NCBI GenBank assembly: GCA_032358255.1
Contig: JAULBX010028493.1
Span: 124,001-188,000 of the forward strand
Direction of reading: 5' to 3'
Length of the DNA stretch: 64,000 nucleotides
DNA from: Heterotrichella gracilis
Taxonomy: Eukaryota > Sar > Xanthophyceae > Tribonematales > Xanthonemataceae
In this document: piece by piece, positions 45,723 through 57,525 of the stretch
Layout of the letters: every line of letters starts with the position of its first letter
Numbering within the stretch: the first letter of the stretch is position 1
Position numbers and translations under genes: made by a program
The notes under the pieces: model-generated
Seen by the model: only the letters and a program-made list of their open reading frames with translations
What the model was told of the DNA's origin: nothing
Database searches by the model: none

Positions 45723-46347
45723 CGGACCTTCCTGGCCTTGTTCAGGGCTTGTCAAAGTGGTTGGAGGTGCGGAGGGACCCACCACAGACGCAGCTACACA
45801 GCGTTGGAGCCACGCAACGCCACCTTATTGAGCTGAGTAGAAGTGGGGAACCAGAACTAGAATCAGCCAGCGAGACTCTCCATATATGGCCTGCTTCTCA
45901 GCGAGGACAAACGTTTTGGGTCCTCGTCAAACCCTGCGTCAAACCTCAAGGGGAGTGTTGTAAGGGCGCAACGAGGACAGTGCATGCACATTGAAGCCAT
46001 CAAGCCAAAGAGGTACAAACTGGGGCTGTTGATTGTAGAACCATAATAGGAGGTTGTTGCTTTGGTTTGTGACTGCAACAACCTGCTGGTGCTGTCCTCA
46101 CCTTGCGCCCGATATTGATAAGGAGCTGCATGCATGCATCTTGCCACTTGTTGCATAGCACTTCTCAGCCAGTCTGGTGTTGATTTGTGGCTTTGTCTGG
46201 CATACTTTTGCGTTGTTTGATTGTTTGATTAGGAAGCCAGCAGGGAGTACTGCCTTGGCTAAGTCCTCCCACCCACAGCTTGAACAAGACTCTTTGGGGG
46301 GTTGTGGCTCTTGCGCATGGTCCCAGACGCTAGCTTGTGAGCTGTCC
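45723..46347. other. Bidirectional promoter region of CAP-G and allantoinase
   Basis: Only 625 bases separate the start codons of two divergent genes, so both promoters and 5' UTRs lie here. The frame of allantoinase exon 1 stays open to about 46177 but contains no ATG before 46348. Confidence 0.55.
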
Positions 46348-49085
46348 ATGGAAGGTTCTATGTGGACACTCTTAGCAGTGCAGCTGATTGCTGTAGCCGT
46401 GCTGGTGCACCGGCTTGCAGACTTGGGGATTCTTAGCAGTGACATTCTGCATAAATACAAAGTCCATCCCTCGCAACTGCTCACGCCACGGCAGTGTGGT
46501 TATCTACGACCTTCAAAATATGCGCTGTACAGCTCAGCTGTTGTTCTACCATCTGGGCTAGGTCCAGCTGTCGGTAAGTCACAGTACATGTGGGGATTAC
46601 TGCCATTGTGCCGCTGTGCTCCAGGCTAGACTGACTGGTGCCTTCTCTATACAGTGGTGGTGGATAAAGGCAAGATATCGCAGATACATCCTATTACGAC
46701 TTCAATTCAGGATGTGACTAGTCAGTTGGACATCCCAGCCACCAACATACTGAACTTTGAAGGCTACGTGATTGCTCCTGGTTTGGTTGATGTTCACGTG
46801 CATCTCAACGAGCCTGGCAGGGCAGACTGGGAAGGTGAATTGCTGTGTTTCACCTCATGTTTTCACGTAGCCTTGTTGCAGCGAGTTGTGGACTTTTGAC
46901 CAAGCCCCACCCTTTCAGGCATTGCCACGGGCACCCAATCAGCAGCTGCTGGTGGAGTGACGACAGTGGTCGACATGCCCCTGAATAGCTTCCCCACAAC
47001 CACATCAGCAGTGGAGCTGCTGAGGAAGATTGCAGTGGCGAAGGTACGATATTTCTGTTGTTGACGTGCAAGCATGTTCTGTTGGGGGAGAACAACCGAG
47101 CATCTGACCTCAAATGCAGGCCAAGACCCATGTCAACATGGGTTTCTGGGGCGGCTTAGTGCCTGAAAATGCACACAATGTGACAGCATTGGAGGAGCTT
47201 ATCAGTGGTGGCGTGCTGGGCTTCAAGGCATTCCGTTCACCGTCAGGGATCAATGATTTTGCTAATGTTGAACGGAAAGACATTGAAGCAGCCCTTCCTG
47301 TGTTGCGGAAGCATGGACTGCCTCTGTTGATCCATGCGGAAATTGTTGATGATGGTCATCCCCCACAGGTAATTGACGAATAATACCACACCTGATCTTG
47401 CACTATGCTTGCTTGGTATGCAACCCTCATTCGTAAGAGCTTGTGAATGTGCTATGATTACCGGCATGATACTCACAATCGGCGGTATGATTGCATTTTT
47501 AATGTAAATGCAAAAAATGCAACATACTTTACATTACATGTCAGGCATTTTGTTGCTTAGGGCGAGCCAACAGAGTACGCCACCTACATGAACACGCGGC
47601 CACGCCAATGGGAGAAGAATGCCATTAATGAAATCATCAGCATACTTGAGGACAGCAGTGGCAGCCCAGCACAGCCTGGCTTCAGAATACATGTGGTACA
47701 CTTGTCAGATGCGGACGCGCTGACAACACTCGAGGACGGAAAAAGCAAAGGTGGGTTGCCAGAAGGAAATTGCCAAATTGCTCAACACAGGAGACACCAT
47801 CATGCAACCTGGCAATGTTCAAACACATGCAAAATAATTCCTTTGGTGCTTCACAGGCCTCCCATTGACTGTGGAAACCTGCCCGCACTACCTGTCATTT
47901 GCCTCAGAGGAGGTTGCAGACAGTGACACCCGCTTCAAGTGCGCCCCACCTATCAGGGAAGGGGAGAACGCCAAGCGGCTTTGGGGTGGGCTGGCGCAGG
48001 GGATTATTGATGGCATTTCCTCTGACCATTCGCCTGCGCCACCTGACATGAAACGGTTTGACACTGGGGACTTCATCTCAGCATGGGGTGGTATAGCAGG
48101 TATGCAAATAGTCGTGGCCCATAACTTGCAGCATTGCCAGGAAATTCACATCGCTATTATGGCCATATAGTTACAGTTACATGCGTGCATCATTTGGGAG
48201 GCATCTACCTGCCAGGTACCCCTGTCCTAAACATGCTGCTGCCGTGTCCAGCGTCTATATAAACCACTGCCAACCATTCCCTGGCCCAATCTTGATGCTG
48301 GACAACAGTTCCCCACATGCCCACATAGCACAAGAATGATGATCGTGCTCTGCCACCAGGGCACAGGCGTGGATACAAGGGGGATGCAATGTGCATGTAC
48401 ACAATGATAGGAGGTTAGAGCTTTGTGCTTGTCATGTTACAGGCCTGCAGTATGTACTGCCAGCAACATGGAATGGCATGGTGGAGGAGGGTATTGATCT
48501 AGAGAAGCTCACCCAGTGGTGGAGTACATTCCCTGCTAAGCTGGCGGGAGTGGACGTAACCAAGGGCAGCATTGCTGTGGGCAAGGACGCAGACATCGTG
48601 GTGAGTGTTGCTACAGTGGGGTTTCTCCAAAACTCTTTGTGTCAATGGTACAAATGGACATAGTGCATTGCTGTTGCTAAACAATATCAACATTATCTTA
48701 CCTATTGTGCCATGATATGGCGCAAGCAGGGTGACTTGCTGTAATTGCAATCGTCAGCCCCGGTGATGAATCCGGTGGTGTGCTCCGCTGCTCAATGCAA
48801 TTGCAATTGTAACAATGTCATAGCAAACTTGTGAATTTGCTGCATGGTGCAACCGTTCCTGCTGGATCATTCATGCCCTGCAATTTTGTGCAGGTGTGGG
48901 ACCCCAGTGCTCTGGCCAATACAACTGAGGCAGGCCTGCATCACAAGCACAAGGCATCACCATACGCTGGGTTATCACTGAAAGGAAGAGTCAAAGCCAC
49001 CTTTGTGAACGGCCAGCTGGTGTTTGAGGATGGCACTGGAGTGACATCCAAGCCATGTGGGGTACCAGTTCTGCGCTCAGTGTAG
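46348..49085 (+). CDS. ALN: Allantoinase
   Basis: Eight exons (46348-46573, 46655-46834, 46919-47043, 47120-47368, 47561-47750, 47857-48099, 48443-48600, 48894-49085) give 520 residues, plant-like in length. Metal-site motifs of the amidohydrolase fold are intact: HVHL (His123, His125), the likely carbamylated lysine in GFKAFRS (Lys213), HAE (His249), HVVHLSD (His307) and SSDHSP (Asp380). LNEPGRADWEG and ETCPHYLSF are typical of allantoinase rather than dihydropyrimidinase. An N-terminal hydrophobic segment (WTLLAVQLIAVAVLV) fits the membrane/ER anchor known in plant allantoinase. It opens the hydantoin ring of allantoin to allantoate, letting the alga recover purine nitrogen. The start is the first ATG in the frame. 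Confidence 0.94.
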
Positions 49086-50921
49086 CTTCATTGCGTTCCA
49101 GGAATTGCTGCAATGTGAGCATGTGATGGTTGAGAACTGCCGCCTAGGGACGATGCAGCAGCCTCGCACCAAATGAGCAATGTTGAACCAGTCAAAGCTG
49201 AAGTGCTGACTTGATCTTATTTCCTGGCAAACTGCTTTGCTTGTTGTTGTACTTACTTATGTGACATACCTTTTTTCAGCTGTCATCTTCAATCCTGCTG
49301 AGGTTCGCTTGTCCTGCATTGCTCATTCATGTTCAAAATGTTGGAGCATTATTGCCCTGTGTAACAGCATACCACTGTATCATATATTTAGGGAACCCAA
49401 TATTGATTAGTATGCATGCCAGCTGATGCCAGCCATATCTTGCAATTACATATATGCTAACAAGATGGGCACCCAGCCCAAAATGGGAAAACGGATGTAT
49501 TTTTGCACAGGATTTCCTGCTATTTCCCCATAATTCCGTTGTATTTTCCCCATGTGATTTCTCTGTCCGTGGTGCACACGGACAACACGCACAGGTGATG
49601 AATACCAACGCCAACGAGCGCCTTACTTGTATGCTAACCAGTCAACTTCAGAGGTTATGTATCCATCGACCACATGCTTGGGTTCGCTGAGCACTTTTTT
49701 GTAGCAGGTCCCTGCCTTCAGCTAGGCCTAGGTACGTTGAACCGACTACGGCTATAGCTATTCCTGCAGCGCTGAACCTCCTTTACAGTGGCGCGCACCC
49801 TTCTGATGACATCAAACCAAACGGCGGCCGGAGGTTAGCACACTGCGCAGGACTCTTCCTTACCTTCCTGCGCACTGGTAAGGAAGACTGTGCTCACGTG
49901 AAAGGCGGAACCGCGGTACCCTGGTCGACCCGCAGTTGGCTAAGGTATGCATGCATGTGCACACGTTGAATGACCTCGCCCCAAAAAAGGCGTACACGCA
50001 CTGGTGGTCGTTGCAACACATATTTCAAGAAGCATGTGCCGCTGGTGTCTCCGTAGTACTTGGGCACCACCAGTGTTTTTACTTGAGGAAAAACCCTAGT
50101 AGGTCGTGTGGGTCACCAAGGATATAGATACTTTGGGTGTAATGGTCACCAGTGTGCCACAGCCTGCACTGCACGCACACATACTTGCAGCACGAACCCG
50201 AGGTGCGACCTAGCTGTGACTGGGGTTGAATAATGTGGCATATTCATTGCATTCAATGCCCTCAAATCCTAGCTAAGGGATTGGCCATGCGCACCTGTGG
50301 TAAAAATTCTGTTAACAGGCAAGGGCTTACAAGTGGACCCTTGCTTTACAAGAACTGTGTCTTCATGCATCGTCTTAAAAGCATCCTTCTAGTCACCATA
50401 CTCTTGGCAGCAAATATGTTCGTTTGGTACAGTTGGGGTTACTGCAACCAAGCTGCGCCGCTAGTACAAGGTTGTCATTGGCATTGTCCTGGCAGGCAGA
50501 TTTAAGTACAGGGGTGTACCCAATAATAAGCTACAGTCAAAAGCCATCTCATGCACCTTTTCCTGCAGCCTGCTGAATTCTTGTACTGGTACTTTCACAG
50601 GCACATCTCATCAAGCTGTGCCGGCAAGTCAAAAGTGAAGTGCTGGCAACCCACTTTGCAGGTCAGTACAGCTGCTTATGCCACATGAGCTTTCACAGAC
50701 TGGGTTACTGCTGTTTGCCAATTCCATGCTTAGGCTCAGCCTGGCGTGCACTGCACTGTCAGTACATCCTCAACACGGGTTTTGCGCTGAGGGTTGTTTC
50801 TTGACATTATGAACACTTGATGTAGATTGGTAGATAGTCTCTTGTAATAGCGTTGATAGACAACGTTGATGGCTTGTTTAATGCACCTGCCTATTTTCTA
50901 ACGGTGCCTGTCCATTGCAGG
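49086..50921 (+). other. Intergenic region with a probable spliced 5' UTR exon of the helicase gene
   Basis: Between allantoinase and the helicase gene, both rightward. A likely non-coding exon at about 50600-50661 (acceptor cacag, donor ggtcag) could splice to the acceptor at 50920, one base before the helicase ATG. The frame leading into that ATG has a stop in this exon, supporting 5' UTR. Nothing else was recognised. Confidence 0.45.
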
Positions 50922-53900
50922 ATGGCATCTGGTGAGGGCGGAGGCTGGCCTGGATCCAATGTGTCGGATACACATTCTGATATGGAACAACCTGCCGCAA
51001 TGCACATGGAAGTTCCTGATGTCCAACTTGTGGACTTTGAAGCTGCCCTGGCCAGTACTGCAGTCCAGGATCAAGGCATACAGCCCCCCCCAATGCTTGC
51101 GCCATTGCACTTCCCGCCACCAAGTGCTCAGGACGCGGCAGTGAACGCAATGCCAGGGGAGCTACTGGAGCTGCTTACGCCACTGCTCTCGCATGACAAG
51201 CTGTCCAAGCAGCTAACAGAACAGGAGTACCGTGTGGTTTTTGAGCATGCTGAGGAGCTGTTGACACTGGCAGCAGCTTGGGGCCGAGTTGCTTTCATCT
51301 CGCAGCTCAATCCAGGTGTCACAAACCATGCAGATTGCGAAAGGCTGATCAACCTGCATGAGCAAGTGCCAAGCGAGAAGGTTTTGCTGATCAGTTGCAG
51401 CAATCGTGCAGACCTTGGGCAGCGGAAGAAGAGAAAGGTCGAGGAGCAGGATATTCCACAGAATGAGGAATACAAGGGCAAAAGCTTTGGCGGGCGGTAC
51501 AGCCTGGCTGGCAATCCCAACGACCCCACAACATGGGTTGCCAAGCAGGCTTACAATGTACCGCGGACGTTCCGCGGGGTGACGGTAAGTTAAGCCACAT
51601 TTCATTTTTGGCATGAACATACGCATGGACTATTCATGACGTCGTGAAGCGCCTCCTGTACCAGGCTTGCAGTAGATTATGGGATTGTGGTGACCAGCTG
51701 GTGTACCTAGGTGTATAAAATACAGCAGGCAGCCAGCTGGACAATTCTGCACCGCATCAATGTTAGCTCTAGCAACAACGACACTGAGTATTCAGTATTA
51801 GCATTAGCCCTGTTACAGTACTTTTGTTGTGACAATAAAGGACGTACACTGTATTCACGAGGTTGCATTTGATTGCCTGCTTTGTTTGTGGGTGCAGCTC
51901 AATGTGACAAGAATATATCCAGTCATTGAGAATGCCAATGCTGCTGCTGCATGGAAGATCCTGAGCGTCCACCAGCCACCACAAGCTGGGCCCTCCAGGG
52001 GCGCCACTCGCTCAGCAAAGGTCAAAACCTTGTTCAGCTTGGAGCTGCCTGATGGCCAGCCTTTGGAGTTGAAGCAGGGCAGGCGCTTTGTCACTGTCAC
52101 TGGAGTTGCAGGTGACATTGATGCAACAGGCATGCCAGTAGCAGTAGAAGGCGTTGCAGGTGCGACTCTACATCTCAATCGGCCAAAGCTTCCTGAGTTC
52201 AGCGATGAAATAGATATATCCTCACGAGATGCAATGTGCAGGTACGATTGTCAATCTTTAGCGTACCTTGGTACGAGCTTCTGAACAATGCATACATTTA
52301 TTAGACATTTTCAGTTAATGTAATTTACCGGAAATGCGAGAAGTAATGTTGATTTGCGGCTGTCCAGACTTCAGGCATCAGAGGTTTGGATTTTTTACTA
52401 TATTTGACAAAAATGGGTACCCAAACCCGTCATGCCTGAAGTCTGGACAGCCGCAACGGTACAGTACATCTCTTCCATCCCTTGGCAACCACATTTAGTG
52501 AACCTTTAGATTCCGGTACGGCCAAACGAGTTGCTATTGTGGGTGTCACATCTCACCAGCTACATGATGGTGCAGGGAGCAATACATCGTGGATACGTCG
52601 CGCCAGATCATCCACATCACCATCACAGAGTCAAGACACACAGCAACAGCCCAAGCCCCTGACCCACTGCCGCTCTTACCTGATGCATTGCCAGTACTGG
52701 CAGGGGGTGACCAGCATGGCCCAGGGACGTTCAGCTCGCTGAGGATCACTGGCCCAGCTAGCTCCTCTCCAAATCCCTCCCTTGCACAAGCGCATCCGCA
52801 CCTGCGGCCTTTGATGGAAGCACTTGGGGACATACTGGTGCACGGGAAGGTGTATGCCAGTGGGGTGCACGTTCTGTCAGATGAGCGGGTCAAGAGCGCA
52901 ATTCAGCCCCTGTGCGATGGTCTGGACGACGTTTTGGCCATCGGGACGTATGTTTTAAAGAAGGTCATGAGTGACGGGACCATCGAGGAACAGCATGGGT
53001 TTCTGGCACAGCAGCTGCTGCAGCATCTGCCAAGGGCTGTCAAGCCCAATGCGGAGGAACTGCTGACAGTGGATGTTGCCCAGGTGCTAGTGTCGCTGGT
53101 CAAGGCGCTGCAGCAGCATCATGAGCAGTTCAGCAAGCAGCTTGCAGGCTCCGACGCGCAGCATGCACGCGCCAACGAGCGGCTTAACGCCATCAGCCTG
53201 CACCTCATGTATCTGCAAGCCAAGGTGGAAACCCTTGCTCTGCCCACCATTAGGGTGCCCACTCGCGCCTCTGTAGCAACAGTCATCCGGGAGGAATCTG
53301 ATGGAGGCGCCCCTTCTGAGGACGCTTCTGACGATGGTGGCACCATCAGGGCTGAGCAGGCAGGCGTCTCAGACACAGGGCTTGAGAATAGGACAGCATC
53401 ACAACCACAGGTGGTCGAAGAGGCAGGTGCGCCATCCAGCGACATGGCCCAGAATATGGAGGTAGATCAACACACTCCATCACCGCCCTCTGCTCAAGCA
53501 GCCCCACTGGCGATGCACACCTCAGCATGCGCGGCCGATGTGCAACCACCAGTGCCAGTCAGCCCACATGGCCAGCCAAACCCACTCCTTGATATGCCCA
53601 TAGATGCTGCTGCTCAGTACCTTCTGCAGAAGCTTGGCGAGCAGCCTTATTTGGCACCCATCTTTGTCAGTTTCCTGGATGAGATAGGCCGAGACGAGGT
53701 GTGGAAGGCTGCTTCAGAGCTGCAAGCAGCGCGAGGAGGGGGGTGCTCTGGAGGATGTGGAACACGTGAACAGGAAGAGGACTGTGGGTGGCACCTTTCT
53801 CAGGGAGGCCAAAGCAGCACGAAATGCAGCGCGCACAAGGTAAATTTTAATAACGTACACCCATCGTCTTCTGTCCTCCGTGTCACTTGATTGGTTGTGT

Positions 53901-56900
53901 GCATTCCATTGCCCAGCACATTGCAGTACCATGTAGATTGGAGATGCATTTTCCACCATTAACCCCGTCATTTCAACGCTGATCCTGCTTGCCTTTGAGC
54001 ACGGGAATCATCAAGCACTGTTGAATGTATCCCGATTCAAGCTATTACTGGATCAAGTTGATTGTTTTCCAAGACAAGGACCCTATTGGTCCAGTGACCC
54101 GGGGTGACTCCTTGGTATGACGTGCAGGAAACAAGCATCTGGAGCAAGCAGTGGCAAGCTGCAGATTAATGAGTACCAGCAGCGGTGTGTGGATGCCCTG
54201 GGTGAGGGCTGGAACGTCATCATGGTGGCGCCCACTGGGGCTGGCAAGACTGAGATGGCTGTGCGCCATGCTAGCGGGTTGCTGGAGTCCAACCCATTGG
54301 CAAAAGTGGTGTGCCTGACTCCCACTGTGGCGCTTGCGCAATTGCAGGCTGGTGCGTAACTCCATTGTCTGACCTGAGATTTGTAATAATTTAATCTTAA
54401 GCATGTTTGCCTGACTTGCTATGCCTACTACTACTTGTCATGCTTACCGTATGTATTTGTAATATTATAATAATCTTGAGAGAACTGTCATTGTACCTGT
54501 ATGCTACACTGTTGCTGATCTTGTTCCTGTGGCCTGCTTAGGTGCCTTCATTTCTGGCATGGCACAGCATCAGTTTTATGTCGAGTGCTTCAACAGCGAC
54601 AATCCTCTGAAGCCGCGTGAGTGGCAGGAGCGCACAGCCAGTGTTCGTGTCATGGTCATGACGGCGCAGATCCTGTTGAATGTGCTTGGCGATCCCGGAG
54701 TGGGGCACAGCATCATGAAGGATATTGCCTTGCTGGTGAGGTCATCAACATCAGGCTTTGCACTGCACTGTATGGTACCTAGCTCCTGTATAGAATGCAT
54801 CAAAGCCCATGTCACTGTCTGCTTGTTGATAATTGCATATTTCATTCCACATAATTTAAACAATTCAAAAAGAGCGCAATCATGTTCCTTCCTTGGGTGC
54901 TGAGGTTTCTCATGCGCACAGGTACTGGATGAGTGTCACCACGCACAGGCAACATCAGAGCATCCCTACCACAAGATCATGCAGCACAGGAAGGCGTTTG
55001 CATACTCTGGTGGAAGAGTGCCACAGGTGAGTGCCACAGACAGTGTGTGGGTGCAAAACTCATGTACGCAAAGTTCAACAAAGCAGTGCTTACAGTTGTG
55101 TGGATGCAGCACTGCTGTGACATGCGTAACTGCCTGGGCGCCAATGTCTAAGGCACCCAGTCATTGTGGTTGTGAGATTTGTTGTGTTGGGGATTTCGGC
55201 ATCTGATGATTCAATTTGATATTTACCTACTATAATTTTCTCTCTGAGTACCATGTGCTTTGTTCCCGCAGGTTCTGGGTCTGACAACGTCCCCTGTTTT
55301 AAAAGCAAATCTGATAAGCGTATTACCACACACACAACTCAGTTGCATCATGGTACATGGCAAGGTCAGCTGACTAGAATAATTTTCGACCAAGTCGTCT
55401 ACAGATCATGATTTGCCTTTTGATACATGGCAGTTTTTTAAATATCACTCCCAAGCGCTGCGCAGGTTTTAAAAACTGCTGCAAAAAGGATTAACTGGGT
55501 CATTGCAATGCTTTCAGGCAGCAGCAGACAGGGGTGTGCAGCAGCTCATTGACACGCTGTATGCGCATCAAGTTGTCTACATTGACCACAGCAACGATGA
55601 AGAGTTGCAAACCCATGTGCCAAAGGCGACAGATTTGGACATCCCCGTGACCCCTCGCGCCATTGACAGCGAGCTGACCAGTCTCCTGGGCAAGGCGATG
55701 GCGGATCTCCTGAGCGGCATGTCCGAGTGCGCCCTGTTTGTAGGTAAGTGGTGTGTAAGGTTGTTGAATGCCAAATGGACAAGTGAATTGCTCTGGCAGT
55801 CTTCTTGTCACTCATTAAAATATCACAGCACCTCGCCCAACTGCAATAGCACTAGCAGCACAACATCCCTTGTTGCTGCAGATAACGCATTCCAGATAAA
55901 CTCCAACTTTTTTGCTGAAAATATTCATACAGCGTATACGGTTGCTTTTACGTAAAAGCCAACAGTTGGTTGCAGTCATGCTGCAATGCTTGGTTGCCTG
56001 TTTGCCAGATATCTGAAGAGAATGTATTTTCTGTTGCACTGCAGGGAACGGGTTGCCAGCTGTGGCTACTGCAGAGGTAGCTACCGGCAAGGCGTCAGCG
56101 CACCTGCAGGGACACCTGTCCAAGCTGCTGGACAATGAACAGCTCTTGCCTGACCAATTTCTTGCTGTCAAGCTGCTGCTGGAGTGCAATAAGACACTGG
56201 AAGTTGCCTCAGATGTGGGACACGAGCCAGCGATCCATCACCTGGGGACGGCCTACGCCACAATTGCGCACACTGCCATTGGCCTTTTGAACAAACCCCC
56301 AGCAGCTCCAGCAGAGGGCGTTGAACCTGTTGAGCAGGACACACAGTTCCCATTGTGCACGGAGGTCGTGGAGATGCTCTGCAAGAGCTGCAAACTCGAC
56401 GTGGTCCTGAAGGCATATGGGTATGGAGCCAGGAATGACCATTTGGAGCAGCCTGGGGAGTATCCCAAGTTTGTGGCCCTGGTTGAGTACCTGCTGTCCA
56501 AGTGCAACAGCAGTCAGCGCTTCCACGGCATCGTATTTGTGCGCACCCGAGAGGGGACCCATCACCTGACCAACATGCTGGAATCCAGCAAGCTGTTCAA
56601 GAACAATGGAGTCCAGTTCTACAGGTTCACGAGCCATGGTGTCAGAAAGAAAGACCAGCCTGTTGTTCTGTCCTCCAGTAACTCCCGCAAGGGCATGACT
56701 GTGAAGCAGCAGCAGCAGATGCTGCAGGAATTCAGCACTCCCGGAGGCAGGAAGGTGCTGGTTTCCACCGCAGCAGCAGAGGAGGGCATCGATGTTGCCA
56801 ACTGCGAGTTTGTATTCCGGTACAGCGTGCCACAGACAGGGAGGGAGCTGGTGCAGTCCCGCGGGAGGACTTGCAAGAAGGATTCTGAGTTTGTGATGAT

Positions 56901-56997
56901 CGTGGAGGACAACGAGCAGGACCGCACCATGGTCAACAAGTCCAGGAGGGAGGAGTCCATGATGCATCAGGTGATGCAGCTCAGGAACCTCAATTGA
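50922..56997 (+). CDS. RIG-I/Dicer-family helicase without RNase III, with apparent frameshift
   Basis: Nine exons: 50922-51584, 51898-52241, 52576-53839, 54128-54351, 54542-54735, 54922-55026, 55272-55364, 55518-55743, 56045-56997. The second half (about 600 residues) is a superfamily 2 helicase of the RIG-I/Dicer group. It shows INEYQQRCVDALGEGWN, Walker A APTGAGKTE (Lys about 797), DECHHA (about 899), LTTSPV, a helical insert, IVFVRTREG, VSTAAAEEGIDVANCEFVF and QSRGRTCKKDS. It ends 46 residues after QSRGR, with no PAZ, RNase III, dsRNA-binding or zinc domain visible. The first roughly 750 residues are unrecognised: a basic patch (GQRKKRKVEEQ, possible nuclear signal), a helical region with coiled-coil character (LVKALQQHHEQFSKQLAG) and a disordered acidic stretch. 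The frame changes in a G6 run (53738-53743), and removing one G restores both coding and splice phase. It may sense or process double-stranded RNA. Confidence 0.82.
52355..52456. repeat. Inverted-repeat hairpin in a helicase-gene intron (MITE-like)
   Basis: Arms of about 35 bases (52355-52390 and 52421-52456) are inverted copies. The outer 24 bases, including ttgcggctgtccagacttca, pair perfectly, with a few mismatches inside and a loop of about 30 bases rich in A/T. It lies in the intron between exons 2 and 3. I saw no target-site duplication. Confidence 0.9.
53738..53743 (+). other. Apparent one-base frameshift in a G6 run
   Basis: Upstream of this run, helicase exon 3 is coding in one frame (PIFVSFLDEIGRDEVW). 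Downstream, the convincing frame is offset by one (ALEDVEHVNRKRTVGGTFL). Only the offset frame ends in the phase required by exon 4. A sequencing/assembly error, a true mutation, or slippage would all explain it. Confidence 0.7.
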
Positions 56998-57525
56998 GCC
57001 CTAAGGAGCAAAGGCCTGCAGTTCGAGCACGAGTTGTATACTATAAGTTACAGCCCTCACTGGGATTGACAGGCTAATGCTGCCAGCATAGTCATTGTGG
57101 CCGCTAGCACATTAACACATTTTGTATTCGCATGGCATTTTGTATTCGCATTGCGGTGCCCGGACATATGCACAGGTTTCCTTGTGGCGGTAACACTATC
57201 ATTAAATAGCCGCCGATAACCGCTACAGCAATGTGACATGTCATATGCTGCTTTTGGGCTGCCCAGCCTGGAACAATGGTTCTTCAAACCGCTGTCACCT
57301 TAGTTTAACTTACTAATGTAATGATTACTCAGTGTAATGGCATGCTGCCATAGATGTCAATGAATGCCGGTGCAAGAAATGATACCAATGTCAAAAACTA
57401 CACATGTGGCGGAAAACTACAATGCTTCATTATTGCTTCTACGATAAAATGGAGTGCACTTGGTTGCATAAGTTGTCGCTTGCACAACACGCTGTTGCAG
57501 TGCGCCACAGCTGGAGAAAATTGTC
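56998..57525. other. Convergent 3' intergenic region
   Basis: Between the 3' ends of the helicase and nucleotidase genes. No gene was recognised. Confidence 0.6.

Noticed and set aside
52482-52742. An alternative exon frame beginning AKRVAIVGVTSHQLHDG in the helicase gene
   Set aside because: It would read through the frame that the next 1.2 kb of coding requires. The acceptor at 52575 gives the right phase and continues into REQYIVDTSRQIIHITITE.
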